Of a stretch of DNA of 64,000 bases, positions 33,647 through 44,576 are shown piece after piece; the first letter of the stretch is position 1, and every line of letters begins with the position of its first letter. The stretch lies in NCBI GenBank assembly GCA_030770425.1, contig JASJFT010000156.1, positions 43,600 to 107,599 of the forward strand. The letters are read 5' to 3'. The stretch is from Darksidea phi. Lineage: Eukaryota; Ascomycota; Dothideomycetes; Pleosporales; Lentitheciaceae. The translations under genes and the position numbers were made by a program. Under the pieces are notes generated by a model. It was given only the letters and a program-made list of their open reading frames with translations. It was not told where the DNA came from and did not search any database.

Positions 33647-34637
33647 GTTGCGATGAAGGACGTAGCGCTCTTTCGTCCCTCATGACGAAAGACCATCCTT
33701 CGCCCTGGATTGAAGAGACGCAAGATCTCTTTATAAACCCATCTGAGTTTCGCTATTAGACCAAAGTAGTGCGCGAGAAAGTCAATAACGAAAATGATTG
33801 GTGGGGTCTAGTTCGTTTAGCACTCTGTGGCTTCGTGCTTCCGTGCCTCCGTGCTCCCGTGCATATGTGCATATGTGCATTGCGCTCGCTCCAATGAGAG
33901 AAGCGGCAGTCTGAGGGACGTTTTGAGCCGCAGTGACGTGGCCAGTAAGGCTGAACCGGGAGACCGGTCAGCATTAGATCGTGTCTAGAGAATAAGAGGG
34001 CTAAACTGTTCATAGCGCGTGGGAAACCAGCCTGAAAATACAGAAAGCTCTAGCTGAACCAGACTGTCAAATATGGCTATCTCGGGGGAACATGCACGTG
34101 CCAATTTTATCAAAGGACCACATGACATGCACCATAAGTGCTATCCAAATACAAAATAATAAGTAGCAATCGCATCAGCAAAACCGAAGCGTAGGAATTT
34201 TGCTAAATATTGTGGTTGCAAAAGAGGCCATCCAGGTTCAACGTGACTAAGCATAGTTGGTGATGCGCCCGGCAAGGCTGAAGCTTGAAACGGTCGGAGA
34301 AGCGGGGCGGGAGTATCCACAACACGTGATTGCCCCATATGTCCTCTTGTGTTTCCCGATGCCTACCCACTCCCCTGTGTCTAGCAGTGGCTGGAACGGA
34401 ACGTTGAAGAGCAATTCCAGTGCCGAACCTATGGAACTGAGCCGGTCGAATAATCGAATAGATAGACATGGCAGATGGAAAAGGTGAACCAAGCATGCCT
34501 GGCTGGAGAAAGCGCACGGCCTGAGTCGTAAGAGTAAGGAGCAGTCTGCGAATGAATTGCAGCATATATGGGTATCAAAATTGCGCTCGAACGCTGAAAT
34601 ACTCTAGAGGCTTCATCATGTCTACAAAGGACGTACT
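33647..34637. other. Intergenic region
   Basis: No supported gene. 33835-33885 contains a short low-complexity run of repeated CGTGC and ATGTGC motifs. Confidence 0.45.
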
Positions 34638-36341
34638 TCACGCCCATACCCCCAAGGTCCAACTTGCCCTTTCTCCCGCACCCCTCCCCACGCCAGGACC
34701 CATACTTTGTCGCTGCTGCAGAACAGATACTTCTTTCTCTCTACTGGCACCCTGGAGACCATACTGAAGATACTTCTCTTTTTCGATCTCCACGATCCCC
34801 TTTATCCGCTGTTGCGCTATAAGACTCGCTCCAGCCCACGCCCCCAGAGTCTCTACACCTCGGATCATGCCACCAGTTTCACAAGCAGGCGGTGGGCCGT
34901 TTTTCAGCGAGAGGTGAGCCAGTTTCGCATCGATGGCGTCGACCTCTTGGGGCTGAAGACCGGCTGAAAGAGGGGTACCTGGATCCAGCAGTTCAGGCAT
35001 CTGGTCATCGCCTTCCTGTCGCCTGAGCTCAAGGGCTTCTCGCTGTTGACGGAGAATTTGCTCTTTCCGTGCGCTGGCGGAGCCGTAATTGCGGACGGGA
35101 TCCCAGCCTCTTTGTTGGACGAGCGCTTCGAGTTCGGCGAGGAGGCGCGTTTTGAGGCCAGGGAGGGCGGAGACACCACCAGTGATGACAATGCGGGACA
35201 TGCAGAGGCGGCGGATGTCAATGGGTAGAGATAGGAGGGCGCGGTAGATTAGATGATGCAGGGAAAGGTCGTGATCGTCAAATTCGCTCAGTGCGGTATC
35301 GGGAGCGAAGAGGGCAGTTTCAGCGGGTTTGGCCAGCTGGGCAAAAGGGATCGTGAGATCGGTTGGCGGCGTATGACGGGGAAATGGAATGGTGACGGCA
35401 GGCTCGGGCGACTCGACGGCGTCCTCGAATTCCTCAAGGACGGGCGATGTGCGGGCGGGAAAGTAAACGGTCCTGCGATTCGACCTAGGCTTTGACTTGC
35501 ACCATCCGACACGCGAGAGAACCTCATCGGCTTCCTCAAAAGACACGTCGGCCTTGGCAGCATCAGGCCCTGCTTCGTCGTCCAGCGCAGCGTTCAACAC
35601 CTTCGCCATCTCTTCGCTGAGAAGTTTGCCTGCTCTTATGCTTCTCCGCTCATGCACCTCACGGTACTCGCATACAGCGGTGACCTGCGTCTCGGCCCAT
35701 CCAATATCTACCACAAGTGCTGCCCGCAGCCCGGCCGCGATGGTGGACAGTACCGGCGATGACATGAGAGTGATGCTCGGCGCTTGGAAGCTTGAGAACA
35801 GTACATCCAGAAGCGTCGACATTAGCGCATGCGGCATCTTGGGCGGGAGCGCGAGCAATATGCGCTTCGGCTTCGTGTCCAGCAGAAAGTATTTGTTGTA
35901 AGCCTCCCTCATTGCCCTCTCGAACTTGTCCTCGACCAGGCCCAAATCAACTTGGGCCAAGTCCAGCCGATACAGTTCGTTCTCCTGCCCCCATTCCTGG
36001 CTCCTCTTCCGCTTCCGTCTTGCGCTGGCATGCGCTGGATCCCACTGCCTGTAGTCGCCCACCCGCCTCTGCGCACCTGGGCCGAAAGACAGCGTGCATC
36101 GCGGCGTGCTCTCGCCTGGAAACCCTCCGCGCACGAATCGCGATCCAATCTCTAGTACGACGTAGTCGTCTTCGTTGCGAAAACTGCCACCGGGCGAGCC
36201 GAAAAGGGAGGATACCGAGCGGCCGAGGGGTGTCCGCGGCGACTCGGGCGTGGATGCGAGGTCAGCGAGGCGGGGCGTGGTGCCTCTCACGGAGCGATTC
36301 AGGGAGGCCGGAACTTTGCGCTCGCCGCTGGCAGATGACAT
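34638..36341 (-). CDS. ARP10: Actin-related protein 10 (dynactin pointed-end subunit)
   Basis: Single exon, 567 aa from the ATG at 36341; the frame is open a further 72 codons but the ATG at 36341 has good context (AACCATG) and starts a typical Ser-rich leader. An actin fold is seen: phosphate-1-like YVVLEIGSRFVRGGFPGE, VDLGLVEDKFERAMREAYNKY, phosphate-2-like AALVVDIGWAETQVTAV, and ITGGVSALPGLKTRLLAEL. Length, insertions and the FxRGGFPGES motif fit fungal Arp10/Arp11 rather than actin. Arp10 caps the Arp1 filament of dynactin, needed for dynein-driven movement of nuclei and vesicles. Head-to-head with NOP58. Confidence 0.82.
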   Translation of the reverse strand: MSSASGERKVPASLNRSVRGTTPRLADLASTPESPRTPLGRSVSSLFGSPGGSFRNEDDYVVLEIGSRFVRGGFPGESTPRCTLSFGPGAQRRVGDYRQWDPAHASARRKRKRSQEWGQENELYRLDLAQVDLGLVEDKFERAMREAYNKYFLLDTKPKRILLALPPKMPHALMSTLLDVLFSSFQAPSITLMSSPVLSTIAAGLRAALVVDIGWAETQVTAVCEYREVHERRSIRAGKLLSEEMAKVLNAALDDEAGPDAAKADVSFEEADEVLSRVGWCKSKPRSNRRTVYFPARTSPVLEEFEDAVESPEPAVTIPFPRHTPPTDLTIPFAQLAKPAETALFAPDTALSEFDDHDLSLHHLIYRALLSLPIDIRRLCMSRIVITGGVSALPGLKTRLLAELEALVQQRGWDPVRNYGSASARKEQILRQQREALELRRQEGDDQMPELLDPGTPLSAGLQPQEVDAIDAKLAHLSLKNGPPPACETGGMIRGVETLGAWAGASLIAQQRIKGIVEIEKEKYLQYGLQGASREKEVSVLQQRQSMGPGVGRGAGERASWTLGVWA

Positions 36342-36590
36342 GGTTAAATCATTGCGAATACAATATTCGACAACGGGATGTTCGAGCTGGTGTTCCGCAG
36401 TTGTGGCTGAGCTCGGGCCAACTTCTCCCGGCCTTGGCAAATCGAACTTTTTGCAGCACCTTCCGAATTTTGTTCCCAGCACAATTGCACCCACACCCGC
36501 AACTGCCACCACCTGCCGGAGTACCCACCGTCGTTGTAGCAGCAGGAGCTCCCACACCCCCTACAGCTTCGAGTAGGGACGAATCGCAAA
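36342..36590. promoter_or_regulatory. Bidirectional promoter ARP10/NOP58
   Basis: Only 249 bp lie between the two divergent ATGs. The region has short CCACC/CACCC-rich tracts near 36480-36560 but no clear TATA box. Confidence 0.5.
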
Positions 36591-38411
36591 ATGGGGCTGT
36601 TCATCTTGACTGAGACTAGGTACGCGATCTTCGCAACAGACCTCGAGGAAGCGACAATACTAACATTGACGCAGCGCTGGCTATGCGCTCTTCAAAGCAC
36701 ATAACAAGAAGCTGCTCAAGGACGGCGACGAGGACTTGAGTTCCGTAGAGGGCGCCGTCAATGCGCTCAAGCTCAAAAAGTTCACAAAATTCGAGAATGC
36801 CGTCACCGCCCTGAACGAAGCCGCTGCCCTGAGTGAGAGCAAAGTGTCGCCTACCCTCGCCAAGCTCCTCAATGAGCTCAAAGACGAGACGAAAGCCTCG
36901 CTCGCCGTAGCCGACCCCAAGCTCGGAACTGCCGTTGCTCAAATTCCCGGCCTTTCGCTGAAGGTGGTGACCGATTCGTCCACCCAAGACGTCTACCGCG
37001 CCATCCGTGAACATCTACCGTCGCTCATCCCCGATCTGATACCCACCGAGATCGACTCCACCCGCCTGGGCCTCTCGCACTCGCTCTCACGGCACAAGTT
37101 AAAATTTTCTCCTGATAAGGTCGATACCATGATTATTCAGTCCATTGGCTCGTTGGATGTTTTGGACAAGCAGCTGAACACGTATGCTATGCGCGTGAAG
37201 GAGTGGTATGGGTGGCATTTCCCCGAGCTGGCCAAGATCTTGAACGACAATCTCGCCTACTCCAAGGTTGTGCTCACGATGGGCTTCAGGTCAAATGCGC
37301 GCACGGCGGATCTTTCCGTAAGTGATTGTGATTTTGCTGCACGTGCTGAGCTTACTATTCCTAGGCCATCTTGCCCGAGGAAATTGAGTTGGCTGTCAAG
37401 GCAGCGGCCGACATCTCCATGGGTACTGAGATCAGCGACGAGGATTTGGAGACCATCAGCGCTCTGGCTTCGGAGGTAGCGGACCTTACAGAACACCGCC
37501 AAAGCCTCGGCAACTACCTCAGCACCCGTATGCAGGCCCTTGCGCCCAACCTGACAGCCCTCGTCGGAGAGCTAGTTGGTGCGCGCCTTATCGCCCACGC
37601 TGGGTCTCTTATGAACCTGGCAAAGTCTCCTGGATCAACCATCCAGATCCTCGGAGCCGAGAAGGCGCTGTTCCGTGCTCTTAAGACGAAGCACGACACT
37701 CCCAAGTACGGTCTCATCTACCACGCGTCGCTCATCGGCCAGGCAACGGGCAAGAACAAGGGCAAGATTGCTCGGATGCTCGCCGCCAAATCCGCCCTCG
37801 GTCTGCGTGTCGACGCTCTCAGCACGTGGGGCGTTGCCTCGGAAGACACGTCGCGCGAGCCTACCGAAGAGGAGAAGTCCCAGATTGGTCGTGACGCGAG
37901 GGTTGGCATTGAAAGACGGTTGAGGGCGCTGGAAGGTAAGCCACTGAAGAGCTTGCCCAACGCGAACGCGACGCCCCTGGCCGCAGCGAAATGGGAAGTC
38001 AAGGAGGCGCGAAAGTACAACCCTGACGCCGACGGCCTGACTGGCGACGAGCCTGCTGCCAAGAAAGCCAAGACTCAGGTCAACGGCACCACGCCCAAGA
38101 AGCTTGTACAAGAAGTAGGCAGCGACGATGAAGACGAGGATATAACAATGGGGGATGCAGCCGCTGGGGCCGAGGCATCAGACTCGGATGAAGAGCCTGC
38201 GAAGGAGGTCAAGTCCGACAGCAAGGCAGTAAAGAAGGCAGAAAAGGAGGCTAAGAAAGCACGCAAGGCGGAACGTGCAGCGAAGCGGGAAGCGAAGGCT
38301 GCGAAGAAGGCGGCCAAGGAAGCGAAGAAAGCCGAGAAGGAGAGCAAAAAGAGGAAGGCCGATGATGAGGGAGACAAGGGCGAGAAAAAGAAGAAGAAGA
38401 GCAAGGCGTAG
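36591..38411 (+). CDS. NOP58: Nucleolar protein NOP58 (box C/D snoRNP core)
   Basis: Three exons, 36591-36619, 36675-37317 and 37365-38411 (introns 55 and 47 nt), give 572 aa. The N-terminus [18 protein letters not shown] is diagnostic and crosses intron 1. A coiled-coil/NOSIC region is followed by the Nop domain ([39 protein letters not shown]). The tail has an acidic patch and then long KKA/KKE-rich nucleolar repeats (residues about 490-572), as in other NOP58 proteins. The protein assembles with fibrillarin, NOP56 and SNU13 to guide 2'-O-methylation of rRNA. Slightly longer than yeast Nop58 because of the tail. Confidence 0.95.
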
Positions 38412-38755
38412 CCGAGCATGCGAGTTGGCTAGTCGTTACTTGTCTTAAAACGGGCGAAGGCGTTACAGAGGATGATTTGTCTTGCTATCTATGGCGAGGC
38501 CGGCGCATTGGTGGGATTGCGGCATTGTGTATATTTCTCTGCTTCGATGTGGATGTGACATGAGTGGGCCGGCGGGATACCCGCTACGTACGATTTCATC
38601 TAAAATGTTCTAAACCTTTCGTCTGCCACTTGTGATGCCTAGTCGTATTATACTATGCGACATCACGGCCAGCCCAAGCGTCACAACAATCTTCAGCAAC
38701 TCAAGTATGCGTGACTTTGCCGCTCTGCGACCATGGTTCACTACCATACTCACGC
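38412..38755. terminator. Convergent 3' flanks of NOP58 and RPC9
   Basis: No gene in 344 bp between two convergent stop codons. Both polyadenylation regions must lie here; no consensus signal stands out. Confidence 0.4.
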
Positions 38756-39563
38756 TCAAGCCTTCTTCTTCGTCTTCCGACCCTTCTTCGCACCCAATAG
38801 CTTGGTGTCTAGCTTCTCCATCTCCATGTCCTCTACTCCCTCGGGGATGTCAGCCTCCTCCTCATCGAACACTCTGGTGATAATGGCCAGAATGTCCTCA
38901 AGCTCATGCTCTTTGAATCTAATAGTCGCCTGGTCAGAGTCAGTATAGGGATTGATCTCGCAAGCTCGCAACATGGTCCAGCGAGGATAGGATCCGGGTA
39001 AGAGAGTGAGAGTAGGAGTGTTGGGGGAGACTTACCTCTTCGATGACAAGCTGGAGCGTGATCTGGCTCTTTGGGCGTACGTTGTAGATCTGGAGGTACT
39101 CTGCTTTGTTGAGGCGGTATTTAGGCGCCAAGGCGCGGAGGAGCGAGTTGGGGCCTTTGTACAGGGTCATGGGTCGGGTGGGGTGTTTGGTGTGTAGGTT
39201 TGCGGTCGAATAGTCTGGGCTCGTGAGGTAGTGGATGCCCTGTTGTAGCGAAGTTTAGCAGGTACATGTATACATCAATAAACTTGGGCATGATCACGTG
39301 TTCGCGGGTTGGCAGATGAGGGAGTTGGGGCATGAGGGGTAATCGTACATCTCTTAAGACTTCTTCCAGGTCCTTTGGCATTTGGCGCATGCGGCCGTGT
39401 GCGTCGGGGCCATATTTGTCGGCTTGTTCGGCCTGCAGGTGGAGGAGGACTTCGTGGTTTGAGAGGAGTGCGGATTGGGGATGTTTGATCTGAGGTGGTG
39501 TTAGAGCGATGAGAGATGTATAAGGTGCAAGGGTATAGAGGAAGAGGGGTGACGTACATGCAT
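38756..39563 (-). CDS. RPC17: RNA polymerase III subunit RPC9 (Rpc17/CGRP-like)
   Basis: Four exons on the minus strand, 39563-39558 (only ATG CAT), 39489-39349, 39239-39036 and 38929-38756, give 174 aa. The introns (68, 109 and 106 nt) have GTACGT, GTACGA and GTAAGT donors. The protein runs KHPQSALLSNHEVLLHL, then LLRALAPKYRLNKAEYLQI and VIEE joined to ATIRFKEHELEDILAII. This matches the Rpb4-like HRDC fold of Rpc17/CGRP, and ends in a short acidic and KKKA tail. With RPC25 it forms the Pol III stalk used in tRNA and 5S initiation. The two-codon first exon is unusual but is supported by the exact family N-terminus directly after the acceptor. Confidence 0.82.
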
Positions 39564-39593
39564 GGTTGTGGGGCGGTGGTTTAGGGAGGAGCG

Positions 39594-40071
39594 TTAAGTG
39601 CTCTGATCAACTGGGAGGAGCGCGTTCTTGGGCGCGAGTATGGCGCTAGTGTTTGACTGCCGACTACGTGATTGGTGAGATCATGCTGCCAAAGCTTTCG
39701 TTGCGGTGATACAAAGGAGGAGCGATGGTGTAGAATAGGTCTAGGGCGCAAGAAGCTCAGAGCGAGAAAGAGATGGAAATCAACAAGTGCGCAAACATGA
39801 AGCGGACACCGAGAAGATGAGAAAAATAGATGTCTAAACAACGAAGAAGGGAGACAGCCTTCAAGCGACGGTGTACTTACTGGTGCTTGAACACAACCGT
39901 AGGGTTTGCTCGCACTTTGATACGGATTTGAGTCTTCATTGGTGGGTGTGGCGCGTTGGAGAAAAAAGCTTGTAGTGGGGAAGGTGCAGCCGCTAGTGGC
40001 TTGGCGAAGCTGGGGTAAACTTGCCCCGCTGCAACATGGTCTTTAACGTAGCGGGAGTAATTGTTGTGCAT
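39594..40071 (-). CDS. Small protein of unknown function
   Basis: Probable two-exon gene: 40071-39881 and 39663-39594 (217-nt intron with GTAAGT donor and pyrimidine-rich interior), 86 aa. It begins MHNNYSRYVKDHVAAGQVYP and later has a basic strand-like stretch (MKTQIRIKVRANPTVVFKH). I do not recognise the family. A second acceptor 7 nt downstream would give a different tail of similar length. It starts about 30 bp upstream of the RPC9 ATG in the same direction, so its 3' end overlaps the RPC9 promoter. Confidence 0.4.
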
Positions 40072-41063
40072 GGTAAAAGTTCCTAGCACGATACACTATC
40101 TAGAGCGGTGAGGGTCTTGTCTAGAATGCTGCCGATGACTCGAACCCTCGGGCCTGGTGAAGGAGCAATCACGAGAGCCTCTCATATCGTCGCTATCAGA
40201 CGGCTCGGGGGCCTGTCACACAGCGGTGATATCTGGTCACACGAGGGCGGCGTGTGCCTGCCGCGTCCCGTTCCCGGAGATGGGTCGAGATAGGGCGCAA
40301 CATGTGTTCACGACTCAGCATGGGGAGGATATGGCGGCGTGTTTCGGACAGCCGATGGGGAAATGAAACAGCGTAGTCGGAGGATGCAGAAGCAAGAAAG
40401 TGGCATCAAGAGGTCGGGAAGCCGGTGTCGGCCCGGTCGAGGCCGTTCGTTTAGGGCAAAAGCATGTCCCCGATGGTACTGAAATGTCTGTCTCAGGAAA
40501 GCCCATGGACGATCGGCGATGGCAGCCGCCAAAGTCAGGCCACTTGGACGGGCGTTGGGGTGAGGATGTGTGCAAAGAGGCCTCGTCGACGGTCTAGACC
40601 GCGACCGGCCCGCGGGCGCAAACCCAGACGCCTTCGGCTGCAGCCCGCTGATTGGCGGTGCGTGCCGGCGACGTCTGTGCGCCCCCATTCACTGCCGAAC
40701 GACGAGCAGCGGATGGGAGCAAGGTAGCAAGGTAGCAAGGTAGCAAACTAGCAAACACTCGCACCGGGTTGCAGCCTTCGTGGGCCCCCAGTGCTCGGCC
40801 TTCTCGCTGCTGCCCCCGCCATCGCCGCCATCGCTGCCATCGCTGCCGTCGCTGTCACACGTTCATTCCCGCCCCACCGTTTGCCCGCTCTTGGCTTGCA
40901 CCTCCACCCCCCTCCCCCTCTCCCCCCCTCCCCCCCGCCGTCTGCTGAGCGGAGCCCATCGCCTGCCTCTTATCTGTGCAATAACAACAGCGTGGCCGGG
41001 CTCGTCTGCCTCGTATCCCCCGGGGCTGCGGGCACGCTCGCGGCCACATCTCACGCCGCTGCC
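40072..41063. promoter_or_regulatory. GC-rich intergenic/5' region of unknown-protein gene
   Basis: No independent gene. It includes an 8-bp GGTAGCAA tandem run at 40718-40755 and a CGCCATCGC/CTGCCATCG microsatellite at about 40810-40855, then C-rich tracts. The downstream gene's frame is open from 40791, but without an ATG until 41064. Confidence 0.45.
40718..40755. repeat. Short tandem repeat (GGTAGCAA type)
   Basis: Four to five imperfect copies of an 8-9-bp AGCAAGGT unit upstream of the gene at 41064. Confidence 0.7.
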
Positions 41064-42893
41064 ATGGACACCACCTTCTCTCCCATGCGCGTGGCCAACC
41101 CGCACAGTGACGCCCTCGTCTCTGCCAGTGCGCCGGCGGACCCAGACGGCCATGTAAGCGCAGCGTGTCCCACAGCACCGGTTCCACGCAGCCCGTCTCT
41201 TTTCGAGCCTGAGCTGCCACAGCCGTTTCCACTCCCTCCAGCGTCGCCCGAAGAACTCCCCAGTCCGCTTCAAGAGAGGCGGCCGGATCTGGGCCTCAGC
41301 TTTGCGGGAAATGACCTGCCGTCGACTGCTGTTTCGCTTCCTACCCCACCAATTGTGAAAACCTCACTCACCCACAACCACAACCTGCGCCTACCTTCGT
41401 TTGACCTGCTGGGCATCGCTGCTCCGCACCCCGACCGCATCCACCAGGCCGCCATCCCCTCCTTTTCTCCTCTGGGCGCCGGTCCACTCTCAAAACCCGA
41501 GGATCCCCTCCATGCACTCAGCCCGCCCTTGGCTCGGCTCCCACCCGACGGCACTGCCGATCCCTTCGCTGCGAGCCCCAAGGCCGCGAGGGCCAGAGTG
41601 GAGCACTTTGTCCCCGTATTCACCCCTCCGACGGAGCCAGGGACGCTCAATTGGGGCTCCTTTGTGAATGTGAGGGCCGCCGGGCTGGGATCGCCCCCGA
41701 CCTCTGAGCCTGGGGTCTCGCCAAACCTCGCAACCACCGCAGACGCCTCGTCCGCGGGGCCCACCGCCAACATTGTCGTGCCCATCGTTTCCGACGATAG
41801 CACCGCCTTCGGCATGGAAATCTGGTTGCAGAGAGTAAAGGATATTCTCGGTAGGTGCACATGTGCCTCTATCTGGGCTGCGCCACGCTAACTCGTCGTA
41901 GCCGCCGAATCCGGGTGCCAGGACCTCGACTTCGTCAAGCTCTTGTCTCATGCGCTTCCTTGCCCCTCCCTGACGGGCCACGTCTTTGGTCGCATCATCT
42001 CTGCCCTCCATGACAGCACCACGGCCAACACCGCCTGGATCAACGTGTTCCACGCCGTCCCCGGCCGCTTCACCCTCTCCGACCTACCCAAATCTCCACC
42101 TTCTACTCCAGGCCCAGCCGTCGGCGGCGACGAGTACTTCACCAGCAAGGTGTTCGACAGCGCGGTAGCTATCCCCGACTATCAGCTCGATTCGAAGCTG
42201 TTGCCTCCTTCTCCCCGGCCCGTCGTGCCCCCGGGCAGCGTCCACATTTCCATCGTTGAGCGTTACATACCCCCAACTAACACGAATGAATACGCAGAGA
42301 TGTTCTTGCTCAAGGGGCGCTCGTTGCTCCATGACCGGCTTGTCGAACTATCCAACAACGGCCTGCTCGTCTTCATCTACCCGACCAAGACCGGCGCCCG
42401 TACATTCATGCACGACTACCTCGGGCCCATCATCGACCCGCTTCTCCGCTCCCTCACCGTCGTGCACGAGCTTCCGTCGGAGCTATGCTCGAGCCTGGGA
42501 CGCATGAGTTCCGTGGCTTACCTGGACGAGTACGAATCCCTCAGGGCGCAGCTCGAGCGATTCTGCAAGGCGCTAAGCGAAAGCGCGTCTGCCTACAAGT
42601 CACCCACCTACACCGTGATCCATGCTTCAAAGGAGGAGGCGCCGCTAGAGAGGTCTGCGTGGGCGAACGACTGGTGGATAAAGCAAGAGAAGCCCAGGAT
42701 CCGGGAGACGGTTTCCAAGTACTTTCGGCAGATGAAAAGGCTGCCCGAGTCGGAGATGACGGGGACGCATTTAATCCAGGAGGTACTAGATGGCGTCGCG
42801 AATAGGAAGCAGGACGACGACAACCAAGGCAGCAACAATTCTAGCCCCAAGGGCGTCGAGGTGGGCGTCTTCATCGTAAAGAAGACGATGTGA
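41064..42893 (+). CDS. Conserved fungal protein of unknown function
   Basis: Exons 41064-41850 and 41902-42893 (51-nt intron, GTAGGT donor, GCTAAC branch) give 592 aa. The N-terminal 250 residues are Pro/Ser/Ala-rich and probably disordered. The C-terminal half is folded-looking, with SVHISIVERYIPP, LLHDRLVELSNNGLLVFIYP, LGPIIDPLLRSLTVVHELP and YESLRAQLERFCKAL. The strand-loop 'GLLVFIYPTKTGA' recalls the late strands of a Rossmann or methyltransferase-like fold, but no SAM motif is visible, so I assign no function. I chose ATG 41064 (GCCATGG) because the upstream open frame is simple-sequence GC-rich DNA. Confidence 0.75.
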
Positions 42894-44576
42894 ACAATCG
42901 AAGCGAACGGCGTGCGTGGTTGGTCGTCATGGGCGAAGGTGCGAGGCGGCGGCCACGGATCACGGTACACGGCAGGAACGATACGAGCGACACGCCCTCA
43001 TGGTAGCGGAGCGTTTAATGAAAGCGATGCATAGCTCATACCCTTTCCCGCATAGCATATGGCGTTTTTGGGGAGGCAAGCAAATAGCGCGGCCGGAAAC
43101 AGGGATTCGAATATATACAACCCTAATCTAATGCTTCTGTTCGGGACACGCCGGCGCTTTATGCTTTATGCGTGCGGGGCATCATCTGAATATTCGAGAA
43201 AGATATGACGGAATGGCCTGCGGGCGCTAAGCTGGTTTTGTTGGGTGCGTGCTGATCCCTTCCTCTTCCGATGTTGCGCCTCTGCTTTGCAGGCTTTTGT
43301 GCGCCTTCAGCTGCGATTGCGAGGGTGTAGAGGGCACTGTAATATACATTTACCACGTAGAATTATATTTAGTTGCACATCCTACCTTGCGGGAGCGATA
43401 CGATTCTAGGACTTGGGGGTGCTTGGATTGACAGAGAATTCTGGGTATATCACAAGTCCGACGACTTGTTGAGAAGGCTGAGAATGATAAGAGAAGGTAT
43501 GCTATCGACGCTTGAAGAAATGCAATTGGTCGAGCAATGGGTCAAGCAAAGTGTAACCCATCTACAACTCTGCTTCTCCATCGCTTCCTCAATTACGTTA
43601 CGCTCTTCAGCAGCATTCAGTAGTGCCCCAACGCTTTCGCCGCCGACATCATCCCCTTCAGGTCCAGGCTCGTCATCAACCCAATCACGCCCTTGAACAC
43701 GGTAAGCGCGGTGGGACACGTGCGCAATACATAGGTATTACGATGGAAAAGATAAAGACGATCTTTGTGCAAGAGGCGTTCTCTGTACTTTGCTCTTTCC
43801 GTGGCTATAGCCTTTCGTAATTCTACTGAAGATGTACATCTAAAGCTTTTCCCCTTGGGCGCTACATTAGACCAATGCAACGGTCTAAATCGAGGGCAAA
43901 GTTGGGAGAATTGGCGGAAGAGTACGAGGGACGCCGCCTTCGTTGAGCTCTTTTTCGGCAACGGCAAAGATGTTGTTCTTGGCGGTTGTATGGATGCGCT
44001 GGATACTAATGAGTAGAACGGTGGTGGATGGGGGAAGACTTATGACTGCTTTTGCATCTTACCAGATGCCTAATTTATCTATACGCAGGGCCCATAGCGA
44101 GGCATGAGCGATGCAGCCTTGGAAGGTTAGCGCCATATCTTTGACCAATAGGAAGCGAAGGTATCTCACTGCGCATAGGACCTTCTTCATTTATCAATGA
44201 TAGAACTCAACGCATGGTCGCAGAGGATATGGACAGCTTTGACTACCGAGTATGGAGCGCTCTTCTTTGTGGTAGAAAAGCTAAGCAGACCAAGTACGCT
44301 TCTCTGCGTTGCGCTCGTCCTGCATGAAAGGCTCGGGACAAAAGGGTCAACTCTGGTTCCTGTATAGATAGAACGAGCTTACGTAGGTTCCTGTATAGAT
44401 AGGACGAGCTTACGTAGCTGACTGGAACTACCAATTTGGTCTAGCCTGAGATCACCATCGACTCGTCCAATTCGGCAGGTAATATATAACCTCGTATTTA
44501 CATTCTCTTCACCTCACCAACGGACAACCCCATCGCATTATCAACCACGAATGTGCCACGGTGGGAACCCAGAATC
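42894..44576. other. Intergenic region, no supported gene
   Basis: Frames at 43373-43696 (+) and 43617-43967 (-) lack ATG starts in context and recognisable domains. A 31-bp tandem duplication lies at 44355-44416. Confidence 0.45.
44355..44416. repeat. 31-bp tandem duplication
   Basis: 44355-44385 and 44386-44416 are head-to-tail copies beginning GGTTCCTGTATAGATAG, with one mismatch. They lie about 160 bp upstream of the hydrolase ATG, in what should be its promoter. Confidence 0.85.

Noticed and set aside
36342..36557. 72-codon N-terminal extension of ARP10
   Set aside because: Cys/Val-rich, unlike actin family leaders; it would overlap the NOP58 promoter, and the downstream ATG has better context.
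43617..43967. Minus-strand frame of 116 aa
   Set aside because: It begins with a non-ATG codon, has no domain and no supporting splice sites.
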